Assembly (NCBI GenBank): GCA_951799425.1
Contig: OX637397.1
Span: 20,837,064-20,901,063 of the forward strand
Direction of reading: 5' to 3'
DNA length: 64,000 nt
DNA from: Ilex aquifolium
Taxonomy: Eukaryota; Streptophyta; Magnoliopsida; Aquifoliales; Aquifoliaceae
In this document: in pieces, positions 56,151 through 64,000 of the stretch
How the letters are laid out: every line of letters starts with the position of its first letter
Numbering within the stretch: the first letter of the stretch is position 1
Notes under the pieces: model-generated
What the model was told of the DNA's origin: nothing
Seen by the model: only the letters and a program-made list of their open reading frames with translations
The model's database searches: none
Program-made: the position numbers and the translations under genes

Positions 56151-56432
56151 TGGGGTTTCCAATTTTAAGGAAAAAAACAATGTTGAGTTTGAGTTATGGC
56201 TTGGGTCCCTGATGTGTGATGGAGTAGAGTGTTTGGCTCCTACTTATGAAGGTCTTGAAGGCAGATTTGTATAAGTTCGAAGGAGATGCAAATTTCTACT
56301 TTGGATTTTTTGTGTCTATGTTGTAAAGATTCTTTAGAAGCTAAAATGCTTCTTTATTCTTTGTAATTTTTGGTTATATCAATAAAAGTGGCAGAACCTG
56401 CATGGGCAGTTAAAAAAAAAAAGTGTTACACG

Positions 56433-56612
56433 CTTACACATTTCAAGGGATCTGGGTATAATTTACTAATAAATATACTAACAGATATTGATGGCAGAGG
56501 TCTAAGTGTTACGTGCATACAAATCTCAGGAGGTCTTTGTATAATATTTTAAATATAAGAGGATCTAAATGATTAAGTAACAAACTTCAAGAGGTCTGGG
56601 TGTACTTTGTCT
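56433..56612 (-). repeat. Foldback/MITE-like element, right part
   Basis: This part is the inverted match of 45525-45705 (GGTCTGGGTGTA, GATCTAAATGATTAAGTAAC, GTCTAAGTGTTACGTGC, ATACTAACAGATATTGATGG). It begins right after the LINE target duplication. Confidence 0.7.
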
Positions 56613-56639
56613 AGTTAGATTTCATCAACAACAAATTGA

Positions 56640-56700
56640 AAAAAATATGTGTGTGTATATGTATGTGTATGTATATATATATATTTATTTTAAGCTTGTT
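56640..56700. repeat. TG/TA microsatellite
   Basis: ATGTGTGTGTATATGTATGT and ATATATATATATAT runs lie between the foldback element and the Retand-like LTR. Confidence 0.8.
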
Positions 56701-56715
56701 TTGTGTAACACATAC

Positions 56716-57634
56716 TGACGAGCCCGAAATTGACTGGGTCAAGCCCAATTTAAATGAACCAAGAAAACCCGAAGGAAGTTCCAAATCAAGGCTGGGTCAA
56801 CCCATCTAGAAGGATGTCAAAGCACCAAATGAAGCAAGAGGCCAGCACCAGGACCAAGGGGGGCGCTGCCCAAGGCCCCTAGGAGGGCGCCGCCCAAGGT
56901 CCCCAAATGGGCGCCGCCCATAGGGTCCCTTAGGGCGCCGCCCATAGGCAGCCCCTTGAGCCCTCTTTCGTCCTCCTCCGTTGTCTTCCCCTCGGTCCAC
57001 CTCAGTGCCATGGGAATGACTCCGATGCAAGTCCAAACGAACGTGGCCCACTCCAACTCAAGTCAAGACAGGTCAAGACCAGTCCAAGATCTTCCTCCGA
57101 CTGAATAGGAGCACGAGGGAGAGAGTACCGGGATGAAGATTGAGAAGATCAAGTCCTACCAAAATAGAACTTACCAAAATGGTAGAGTCCTACCATAACT
57201 GTACTTACTAAATTATAGTGACCGCCTCACCGCCTCTCCCAACCTATATAATGTAAGTCCTCTCCATATGAAGAAAACACCTTGAATACCTCTGCACACC
57301 TTGAATACCTCTGCACACCTTGAAAACCTCTGCACGCCTTCAAACCCCTACACTTACCCTCCTACACACTGCTCTCTCTCTCTAGAAGCACTGTAACTGC
57401 GATATACACCGTCCGGTGACTCTTATTCATCAATAAAGAACACCGGCCATCGCTGCCATTCCAGAAAGTAGACGTAGGTCATCCCAGACCGAACCACTAT
57501 AAATCTCTTGTGTTGATCCGTTATTTATTGTTTTACTCTTGATTGCCATTAATTACTTATTAATTGCTCATTAATCACACCCGTTGATATTCTTGACTGT
57601 TGATCTTGCACGAAGACGATTTTGTGCATCATCA
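56716..57634 (+). repeat. Retand/Tat-like Gypsy 5' LTR (about 919 bp)
   Basis: The LTR starts TGACGAGCCCGAAATTGAC and ends TTGTGCATCATCA, with imperfect 6-bp inverted ends (TGACGA/TCATCA). The PBS is next. CCTATATAATG at 57244 is a TATA box. U3 has a 24-bp GC-rich repeat (56861-56944) and R-U5 has short ACACCTTGAATACCTCTGC repeats (about 57285-57330). No 3' LTR is seen before the Tekay element at 61113. Confidence 0.75.
56861..56948. repeat. Four 24-bp-phased GGGCGCCGCCCA boxes in the U3
   Basis: Near-palindromic GGGCGCYGCCCA copies start at 56861, 56885, 56909 and 56933, exactly 24 bp apart. The links are AAGGCCCCTAGGA-like variants. They could be protein-binding sites or a hairpin array. 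The region lies about 300 bp upstream of the TATA box. Confidence 0.85.
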
Positions 57635-57635
57635 G

Positions 57636-57653
57636 TTTGGCGCCGTCTGTGGG
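57636..57653 (+). promoter_or_regulatory. Primer-binding site of the Retand-like element
   Basis: TTTGGCGCCGTCTGTGGG directly follows the LTR. It is the site typical of Tat/Retand elements and differs from the tRNA-iMet site of the chromoviruses here. Confidence 0.85.
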
Positions 57654-57697
57654 AACGACAAAGTTTTTATTACTCTACTTCTTTGCTCATTGAATCC

Positions 57698-59242
57698 ATG
57701 GCAATCACCACGAGATTAAGGTCTCAACAACCGGGAGAAAACAACCAGGCCCACCGGGAAGAGGCTCCTCCTCCCATCGTACCTGGGGAACCTTCTACTA
57801 CTGTTACTCCTGCCACTGGACAACAACAACTCCTCCAAACCATGCAGCTGCTGGTGAGCCAGAACCAGCAGATCATCCAACTCATGCTCTCTCAAGGAGG
57901 AGTCTCACTCCCTCCACCAGGAGAGGAACAGCCTGTCCCTTCTGGACGCCAGACTACCCCCCACCATGGGGTCCCTCACCATAATGCTCCAGGGCCACGC
58001 CAGGGAGCCCCTCGTCCGGCAGTCCCTCCTCAACACGCAGGGAGTTCACGCGTTCCCCCTTTGCATGTGCCTGCCCAGGAGGACGCAGGAGAGAGTCAAT
58101 ATGGAGACCACGAACGCCAATACCCGACCAAGGATGTCCCTAATCAGTGGGACGAGAAAATTAGAGAGGTGCAAGACCAACTGGGTGATGCCCTCAATGC
58201 TATCAAGGCACAGGCGCCGGAGACCTTGGACTACCTGGTAAGACGTACCGACACTCCTTTTATTGCTGATATAGCAAATTACCCTCTGCCCTCGAAGTTC
58301 AAGATGCCTACCATCGAGATCTTCGATGGCACCAAAGACCCTCTAGACCACTTGGACACCTATAAGTCCCTCATGCAACTCCACAACGTGCCTGAGGAGA
58401 TCATGTGCAGAGCTTTCCCTACCACCCTCAAGGGGTCCGCCCGCCAGTGGTTATCCAAAATCAAGCCTTCCTACATCCACTCTTTTGCAGAGCTGAGCAG
58501 GTCATTCGTCTCCCACTTCATTGGGGGACGCCGCCATCAGAAACCAGTGACACACCTGCTCACCATCAAGCAGGACAGGGATGAAAGCCTCAAAGGCTAC
58601 CTTGTCCGCTTCAACAAGGAGGTCCTCCAGATTGAGGAGTTAGATGACAAGGTAGCCCTGACCGCCTTCATTGCCGGCCTTCGCACCTCCAGTTTCATGT
58701 TTTCTGTCCTCAAGAAGCCGCCCTCCAGCATGCCCGAGCTGCTGTCAAGGGCCCAAAAGTATATAAATGCCGAGGACGTCACCAAGGCCCGTCGAAGTGA
58801 GTCCTCCCGAGGAGGGGAGAAAAGGAAGGACACTCGCGAGGACAGGTGGGAGATAGAAAACAAAAGAAATAGGACGGAGGGAATCTCTGTCAAGGACCGC
58901 CTCAGTCCCCCACCTCTGAGAGAGCGACAACCTTTCACACCACTCAACGCCTCGGTGGAGCACATCCTATTTCAGATACAGGATGACCCCACGCTCCGCT
59001 GGCCCGAAAAAATGAAGTCATCCCCAAACCGTAGAAATCCTAGCAGGTACTGTCGCTTCCACCGCGACCATGGCCACGACACTGACGACTGCTTTGATCT
59101 CAAAAGGCAGATCGAGGAGCTCATACAACGTGGCCACTTGAGGCAGTACGTTGCTGGCAGAGGACAAGTCCTGCCACCTGGTCGGGACCAGGATGACAAA
59201 GAACACCAGCAACCCCTCGGAGAAATCCAGACGATCGCCTAA
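57698..59242 (+). CDS. Retand/Tat-like Gag polyprotein, intact (514 aa)
   Basis: This is the only intact long reading frame in the window. The ATG at 57698 (MAITTRLRSQQP) lies 45 bp after the PBS. The same frame is open upstream, but that part is LTR. A Pro/Gln-rich N-terminal region has a short helix QLLQTMQLLVSQNQQIIQLM (about 44-63). The Retrotrans_gag capsid core is at about 195-330: FDGTKDPLDHLDTYKSLM, FPTTLKGSARQWLSKIKP, FAELSRSFVSHF and VALTAFIAGLR. A basic linker follows, then the Zn-binding-like CRFHRDHGHDTDDCFDLK and QIEELIQRGHLRQYV. It would form virus-like particles and package RNA. No protease or RT follows. The frame ends at TAA in QTIA, where Tat elements usually read on into TIAGG. 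Codon use is GC-rich unlike the surroundings, and the lack of stops suggests youth. Confidence 0.88.
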   Translation: MAITTRLRSQQPGENNQAHREEAPPPIVPGEPSTTVTPATGQQQLLQTMQLLVSQNQQIIQLMLSQGGVSLPPPGEEQPVPSGRQTTPHHGVPHHNAPGPRQGAPRPAVPPQHAGSSRVPPLHVPAQEDAGESQYGDHERQYPTKDVPNQWDEKIREVQDQLGDALNAIKAQAPETLDYLVRRTDTPFIADIANYPLPSKFKMPTIEIFDGTKDPLDHLDTYKSLMQLHNVPEEIMCRAFPTTLKGSARQWLSKIKPSYIHSFAELSRSFVSHFIGGRRHQKPVTHLLTIKQDRDESLKGYLVRFNKEVLQIEELDDKVALTAFIAGLRTSSFMFSVLKKPPSSMPELLSRAQKYINAEDVTKARRSESSRGGEKRKDTREDRWEIENKRNRTEGISVKDRLSPPPLRERQPFTPLNASVEHILFQIQDDPTLRWPEKMKSSPNRRNPSRYCRFHRDHGHDTDDCFDLKRQIEELIQRGHLRQYVAGRGQVLPPGRDQDDKEHQQPLGEIQTIA

Positions 59243-59440
59243 GGGCTAGGAGGAGGTGACTCCAACTTCAACAGGGAAGTCTTGGCCCACTTACGGGACA
59301 CCAAGCACCTAAAGATTTTATCTATCATTTATTAGTTGATTTTTTTTATTTGTTATTTTATGAAATAAAATTCTGCCAAGATTATTGTGTCCAGAATTAT
59401 TTTGCTTTCCTAAAATTTACAAACAGCTCCCAACAGAGCA
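59243..59440 (+). other. Post-gag spacer with poly(A)-signal-like sequence
   Basis: GLGGGDSNF-like codons continue for a short way after the gag stop, a trace of the gag-protease junction. Then TTTATGAAATAAAATTC. No protease domain is seen. Confidence 0.5.
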
Positions 59441-59444
59441 GTCG

Positions 59445-59790
59445 CCCAGACGAGGGGTCTTGCCCTCTCCACCTTGGGCGCCCTCCATGATGCCAACGAG
59501 GGGTCTCAGAGGCGCCCTCCATAATGCCAACAAGGGGTCTCACCCTCTCCACCTTGGGTGCCCCATGATGCCGACGAGGGGTCTCGCCCTCTCCACCTTG
59601 GGCGCCTCCCATGATGCCGCCTAGACAATGGGCCTCGCCCTCTCCACCTTGGGCGACCCCACGATGCCAACGAGGGGTCTCGCCCCCTCTCACTAGGCAC
59701 TCAGCACCAGACGCCCAATCTCAGGCGTCCAGCAGTAGGCGCCCTGCCTCAGGTGCCCAATCTCAGGCGCCCAGCAGTAGCAGGGGCCCA
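59445..59790 (+). repeat. GC-rich tandem repeats (GAGGGGTCTCGCCCTCTCC)
   Basis: About five to six imperfect units carry ACGAGGGGTCTCGCCCTCTC and CACCTTGGGCGCCCCATGAT. Another repeat follows at 59715-59785 (CAGGCGCCCAGCAGTAG). The long frames on both strands (up to 102 codons) are products of the repeat. Confidence 0.8.
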
Positions 59791-59799
59791 CCAGACACC

Positions 59800-60115
59800 C
59801 AACTCCTCAACATCATCTCTCATCTCCTCCATCTCTATGGAGTGAGCCTCTGGCCTAGTAGCTCTCTCAAGTGCTACTCAAAGGTCAGCCTCAAGTTGAG
59901 CAGCCCTTTCATACGCTAGCCTCAACTTCTCAGCGGCATCCTCTCGTGCCTACCGCTCGAGCCTTAACAGTTTCACGGCATCCTCTCGTGCCTGCCGTGC
60001 AAGCTACGCGGCATCCTCTCGTGCCTGTTACTCAAACCTTAACTGCTCTTCAGCAGCCTCATGTGCCCGCCTCTCCGCTGCCTGGACATCGAGTGCCTTC
60101 TTGATCTTCAGCGTA
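59800..60115 (-). pseudogene. Antisense ORF exon with coiled coil (Retand-like aORF remnant)
   Basis: On the minus strand from 60115: DTLKIKKALDVQAAERRAHE, AAEEQLRFE, then repeated ARQAREDA blocks, KLRLAYERAAQLEADL and EMEEMRDDVEELGV. Heptad-like Ala/Glu/Arg pattern predicts a coiled coil. Four stops break it. A pyrimidine-rich TTGTTTTGCCCCGCTTGTTT and ACAG at 60116-60120 look like a 3' splice site. Antisense ORFs between pol and the 3' LTR are known in Tat/Retand elements; the exact family is not recognised. The ARED part is itself a DNA repeat (GGCATCCTCTCGTGCC, 59935-60030). Confidence 0.6.
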
Positions 60116-60205
60116 TCTGTAAACAAGCGGGGCAAAACAACAGCCATCTATAGGCATTCAAAGCCAAAAATATAAAGGAAGAAAGCCAAAGAGGAGTGCG
60201 GGACA

Positions 60206-60660
60206 CACCTTGTAAGCCTCTGCTACGGCAACCATCTCCCGAGACTACACGTAGCTCGGCATCTACGACTCTGCTCTCGCGCACGTAGTCACCAAGTAAG
60301 CCTCTGCTATGGCAGCCATCTCCCGAGACTACACGTAGCTCGACCTCTACGACTCTGCTCTCGCGCACGTAGTCACCAAGTAAGCCTCTGCTACGACAGC
60401 CATCTCCCGATACTATATGTAGCTCGGCCCCTATGACTCTGCTCTCATGCACGTAGTCACCAAGTAAACCTCTGCTACGGCAGCCATCACCCGAGACTAT
60501 ACGTAGCTCGACCTATGACTCTGCTCTCGCACAAGTAGTCACCTAGTAAGCCTCTGCCATGACAGCCATCTCCCGAGACTATACGTAACTCGGCCTATGT
60601 AGTCTACCACGACAGCCATCCTCCGAGACTAAAAGTAGCTCGGCCTCAGCTCATGCGGCC
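60206..60660. repeat. 84-bp tandem repeat, about five units
   Basis: Units start GTAAGCCTCTGCTACGGCAG at about 60210, 60295, 60379, 60463 and 60547. Each has CATCTCCCGAGACTACACGT and CTCTGCTCTCGCGCACGTAG. The last unit is degenerate. They lie within the presumed intron of the antisense ORF. Confidence 0.88.
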
Positions 60661-60749
60661 CTCCTACGGGACATCTACAATGACTTTGCTCTCATGCAAA
60701 CAACCTGCCTCTCTCTCCAGGTAATCATGTTAAATATTTGAATATTGGG

Positions 60750-61045
60750 ATAACATTATTTTTGCCAGGCACACTTTTGAAGCTCAGGCTGCAGTCCCCG
60801 TAGCAAGACCGCATTGGAGTCTCAACTCCTACAGTAGTACAACAGTTAGCTCTGGTACACACATGAGCTACAGTCTGAGAAAGAGTGGGGGCACCACCGG
60901 GTCCCTTCTCCCAGGAAGCAATCTAGCCATCGGACCTTAACTGAGAAGCACTGGGGGCATCAAACCTCGCCCTCTTGGGAGAAGGAGAAGACACCACCCT
61001 AAAAGCACAAGGAGTCTCCATCATCGCCCTATCAACAGGATGCCT
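60750..61045 (-). pseudogene. Upstream antisense ORF exon (putative)
   Basis: On the minus strand, CTCTGATTACAG near 61045 resembles a 3' splice site. It is followed by RHPVDRAMMETPCAFRVVSS, PSPKRARFDAPSASQLRSDG and, after a stop, IASWEKGPGGAPTLSQTVAH. It is Ser/Pro-rich with a basic KRAR motif. It probably belongs to the same antisense gene as 59800-60115. No known domain. Confidence 0.4.
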
Positions 61046-61112
61046 GTAATCAGAGACAAGGTCAGCCAATGGCTAAGCACCAGAGAGGCGCCACCCATAG
61101 CAAGACTCAAGG

Positions 61113-61848
61113 TGTGAAACCCGGGAAAATTTGATTTTTTTTCTGAAAAGGGGCAAAATAGTCATTTGCCACTACTGAGCGTATTTAAAATACATATGTT
61201 CTAGACCTCAAATGAGGAAACGGAGTGCATCGTTGGATTCGCAACGCGAAATCTAGTAACCACCAGAAAATTCGTCGAATTCCGAGATAGTCGGATTTTT
61301 GCACGTAGTTCGAGACGACTGCGTGGCGATGGATCTTTTAAAGGTCCCCAATAATGGATTTTATAAAATTTCCTTATAATTGGATTAAAGTTCCAATAAA
61401 ATTAATTTGGACTTAATCCGGGATTTAATGAGTCGTTTCGGGACGAAAAACGGACCCGAAAGTCGAAAATATGCGGTGCGATGTGGACCGCTCATTTGTG
61501 ACTATAAATATGGGCTTAAATCAGATTTTTACACAAAATATCAGTGCAAAAACCAGTATACACGTTTTTGGAGAGAGAGGAGAGAAAAAGTGGATTTTTA
61601 AATTTTCTTTCGCCGATTCCGGGAGTTCCGTCCGTCGGAATTCGTCGATTCAAAAGGCAAAGTTGATCTACGCGACAAGGGCTACGCGTGGGCACCAAAA
61701 ACAAGGAATTTCACCGAAGATCTAAAGAGGTGATCTTGAGAGATTCAAAGTTTTGGAGTAGTTTTGGTGTTTTTGGGGGTTTTCTACACTCCTAAGAGGT
61801 AGGGGTTCTCCTACTTCGGTCTATTCTTGTTCTAGATGTAGATAAGTG

Positions 61849-61912
<64 letters not shown>

Positions 61913-63437
61913 GGTTTATATATAGATATGCATGGTTCCATGAATTTGGGATGAGGAAGTGTGTTTGGAAAGTATTCATAACAAATTCAACATTGAAATT
62001 AACTATAGAGAATTACATGTGTGAATTCTCCTTAGGATTTGATGAATGTGGGCATGAATTGTTTGTAAATATATTGTATGCCTTTAAGGTGTTTGTTTAA
62101 ATGCCTTGGTTGATGAAATGAGGTTATTTCAATGATATTGTGATAACATGTTTATGTGTATAGAGACAATTGAAATTATGCTCTATGTTGTCAAGCCATG
62201 ACTTTGATATGTTGACATGAATATGAGGTTTGGTAGTTATATGCACTTGATATAATTGCCATGAAGTTATGACATGTTGAACATGTGGATACATTGCTCA
62301 TGTGGTAGTTATTGCATTTTGAGCATTTTCATGGCATCACATTCATGGGACTATTGCATGAGTGTTGGTGTGTGGGAGATGCATGGATATAATCAACACC
62401 TTGTTTGGTAGTTGATATGTGGGCTTGGAAATGTGGACCGATGGTCACATGGAGTCACATGATTGCATTGCATAAGGAAAACTTGTGTTGGGTATAGCAA
62501 GAAGGGGCATGGCGACTTCCTTGGGTGAAAAGCCCTAAACCACTTGGTTCATACACTTCCCGGGGTGAAATTCCGCAAAAGTGTAATGCTTACGGAGCCA
62601 GGGTGAAATTCCAAAATCTGTTGCCCAAAGGAAACACAAGATTTGGTTATAAAAACACCCATTCAATGGGTAGATTCCAATAATGATCGGATTTCATAAC
62701 GATCATTGGAAGGATTTTTTCGTCAATAGACGGGTTGCATTACATTTTGGCGTTGCATTGTGTTGTGTGAGTCGGTGAGGACTCGGGTTGAAACGCATGG
62801 GTGAGTGTCACTTCATTCCATGGCATAGCATTGTTGCATTCCATCATAGAATGCATAAGTATGAGAAATGTTTAGTTATATGTTTATGTGATGATTACAT
62901 GAGCATGTGCATCTAGGGGAAGAGTAACCTCTATAGGTTTATCTCTACTGGGCGTTGTGCTCACCCTATACGGGAAACAATTTCAGGTGTTGGGTTTACA
63001 CCGGCGATTGGCTCCCATGGAGAGCATCAAGGGTGAAGGGGGCCTATGTGTGGCCTTATCTCAAGATTTTGTAAACCTTTTGTTTTAAGATGGTTTATGA
63101 CATGTAAATATGGTAATCATATTTGAATACTTATAATGGAACCTTGTATGTTATATAAGTATGGTTAATTGGACCCAGTGTGGCCAATGTTTACTTATAC
63201 ATGGACTCGGTGCGGCCATTGCTTTATATTTGACCTCGGATGGGTCTGGTAATTGTGTATTGCACAGGTTGGGTATTGGGTAGAGCTCCCCATACAAAGG
63301 AGACTCTGTCCAAATTTCGTAAGTTATGGACCCCGGTAAGTGGGGCATAACAGTGTGATATCGAGACACTAGGTATCTATAGGTATTCCGCGGGTTGATG
63401 GGTAATCAACGGACCCCCGGATTTTTGGGGCGTCACA
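61113..63437 (+). repeat. 5' LTR of a second Tekay-like element
   Basis: This is 2325 bp from TGTGAAACCCGGGAAAATTT to GGGGCGTCACA. It is similar in plan to the LTRs at 14412 and 22622 (GTTGGGTATAGCAAGAAGG, CCACTTGGTTCATACACTTC and GGGTAGAGCTCCCCATAC-like blocks). GACTATAAATATGGG at 61500 is the promoter. It interrupts the Retand-like element. The 5 bp before it (CAAGG) would be one arm of its target duplication. Confidence 0.85.
61850..61915. repeat. TA microsatellite
   Basis: An uninterrupted AT run of about 50 bp lies inside the LTR. The open frame across it (Ile-Tyr repeats) is not a gene. Confidence 0.95.
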
Positions 63438-63440
63438 GCT

Positions 63441-63452
63441 TGGTATCAGAGC
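63441..63452 (+). promoter_or_regulatory. Primer-binding site, tRNA-iMet type, intact
   Basis: TGGTATCAGAGC lies three bases (GCT) after the LTR. It is unmutated, unlike the site at 16104 in the older relative. Confidence 0.88.
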
Positions 63453-63791
63453 ATAGGTTATACGATTACCTAGGGCTTGAGGGAAATGGGTTTAGACCAT
63501 TACATTTCATGTGCATACATGTTAATTGTTTGTTTGCTATATGTTATGTGTTACATGACATGTGAATTATATGCATTGTAGAATGTGTATGTAAATGAAC
63601 ACACTAGGTTAGAAAACATAACCTTGGGTTCGGAAAAAGGGATGAACGGGATAGTTCAAGGGTTAAACGTCTACTAGTATGTGACACATGTTCTACTAGG
63701 GGGGACAATGAGAAAATTCTCAACGTATGTGTTTGATCCCTAACGTTGGGGTACTAAATTGTTAGTCTATTTCTATCTAATGTGTGTGTAG

Positions 63792-64000
63792 ATGGAAAAT
63801 AGAGGAAGAGGACGCGGCCGAGGCCGAGGCAGTGGACGGAACAACCAACCACCACCACCGGTCTTTGACCAACAAGCCTTCATAGAGGCTATTGGTACTG
63901 CGGCTGCTACCATTGCACAGGCCAGTGCTACAGCTGCTACTATTGCACAGACTAGTGCAAATGTGGGCCAAGGAGGCTCAAGTCATCTCCAGAAGTTCAA
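63792..64000 (+). CDS. Tekay-like Gag, N-terminal part (runs off the window)
   Basis: The ATG gives MENRGRGRGRGRGSGRNNQ, a basic Arg/Gly start common to this family, then FDQQAFIEAIGTAAATIAQ and two imperfect ATIAQ(T/A)SA repeats, GQGGSSHLQKF. The frame is open to the last base. The decayed relative at 16451 starts the same way. The protein would be the capsid precursor. Whether the rest is intact cannot be seen. Confidence 0.85.
   Translation, partial: MENRGRGRGRGRGSGRNNQPPPPVFDQQAFIEAIGTAAATIAQASATAATIAQTSANVGQGGSSHLQKF

Larger units (their letters stand above)
46242..56420 (+). mobile_element. L1-type LINE (with nested PIF/Harbinger)
   Basis: The order is 5' UTR, ORF1 with DUF4283-like region and CCHC knuckle, ORF2 with endonuclease, RT, zf-RVT and RNase H, then a short poly-A (56412-56420). 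A 12-bp target duplication AAGTGTTACACG flanks it (46230-46241 and 56421-56432). Removing the nested PIF element (51350-55266 plus one TTA) leaves about 6.26 kb, a usual length for a full plant L1. All frames are broken. Confidence 0.88.

Noticed and set aside
57584..57697. Upstream extension of the gag frame (552 aa version)
   Set aside because: This part lies in the LTR and across the primer-binding site. The first Met after the PBS (57698) gives the family-like N-terminus.
59397..59919. Open frames of 64-102 codons on both strands
   Set aside because: They are products of the GC-rich tandem repeats; both strands stay open for the same reason, and no domain is seen.
60108..60452. 114-codon minus-strand frame
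   Set aside because: It reads through the 84-bp repeat (SGDGCRSRGL repeated), where a multiple-of-three unit keeps any frame open.
60206..60660. CRISPR-like array
   Set aside because: The units are contiguous 84-bp tandem copies without unique spacers, in a plant genome.
61846..62100. 84-codon frame with Ile-Tyr repeats
   Set aside because: It translates a TA microsatellite.

Overview
This window is plant nuclear DNA, most likely from a eudicot, and it is an intergenic, transposon-packed region. I found no intact host gene. The evidence is plant-specific: Sirevirus-type Copia, Tekay-like chromovirus and Tat/Retand-like Gypsy elements, an L1-type LINE with a C-terminal RNase H, a PIF/Harbinger element, a Helitron, an F-box/FBA pseudogene, and DNA of both plastid origin (atpB) and mitochondrial origin (sdh3). 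Most coding stretches are broken by stops and frameshifts. Many of the stops sit where the family has Trp (TGG) or Arg (CGA), as expected from long cytosine methylation.

Layout. (1) 247-14411: a tandem array of one Sirevirus-like Copia family, LTR1-internal A-LTR2-internal B-LTR3-internal C-LTR4, all pointing right. A plastid atpB piece (antisense) lies in the RNase H of copy A. About 1.8 kb of copy B, from RNase H into LTR3, is inverted in place. (2) 14412-25111: a Tekay-like Gypsy element inserted in LTR4 with a perfect TSD (tctat). Its own gag is interrupted by a 2.65-kb solo LTR of another family with a perfect TSD (gcttc). (3) 25112-25395: LTR4 resumes, then is cut again by about 6.45 kb that looks mitochondrial (about 25396-31850). 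This insert has a full-length sdh3 frame on the minus strand and two Copia pol fragments. The last 23 bases of LTR4 follow it. (4) 31970-34767: two truncated Gypsy pieces, one sense (integrase tail) and one antisense (gag-protease, PBS and 453-bp LTR). (5) 35277-36188: an F-box pseudogene carrying a probable antisense SINE. (6) 36189-44848: a Copia 5' end whose LTR is split at its TATA box by a complete 4.09-kb Helitron. Its gag region forms a palindrome with arms of about 1.85 kb around a 72-bp spacer. (7) 45525-56612: a foldback element containing a LINE (12-bp TSD), which in turn contains a PIF/Harbinger element (TSD TTA). (8) 56716-61112: a Retand-like element with an intact gag, no pol, long tandem repeats and remains of an antisense, apparently spliced ORF. 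(9) 61113-64000: the 5' LTR, PBS and gag start of another Tekay-like element that runs out of the window.

The genes do not form a pathway. What the window records is a sequence of insertions. Target-site duplications, LTR continuity and the Helitron A/T insertion rule allow their order to be read: Copia array, then Tekay, then solo LTR in one lineage; foldback, LINE, PIF in another; Copia LTR, then Helitron in a third. All family names come from motifs read by eye; no database search was run.
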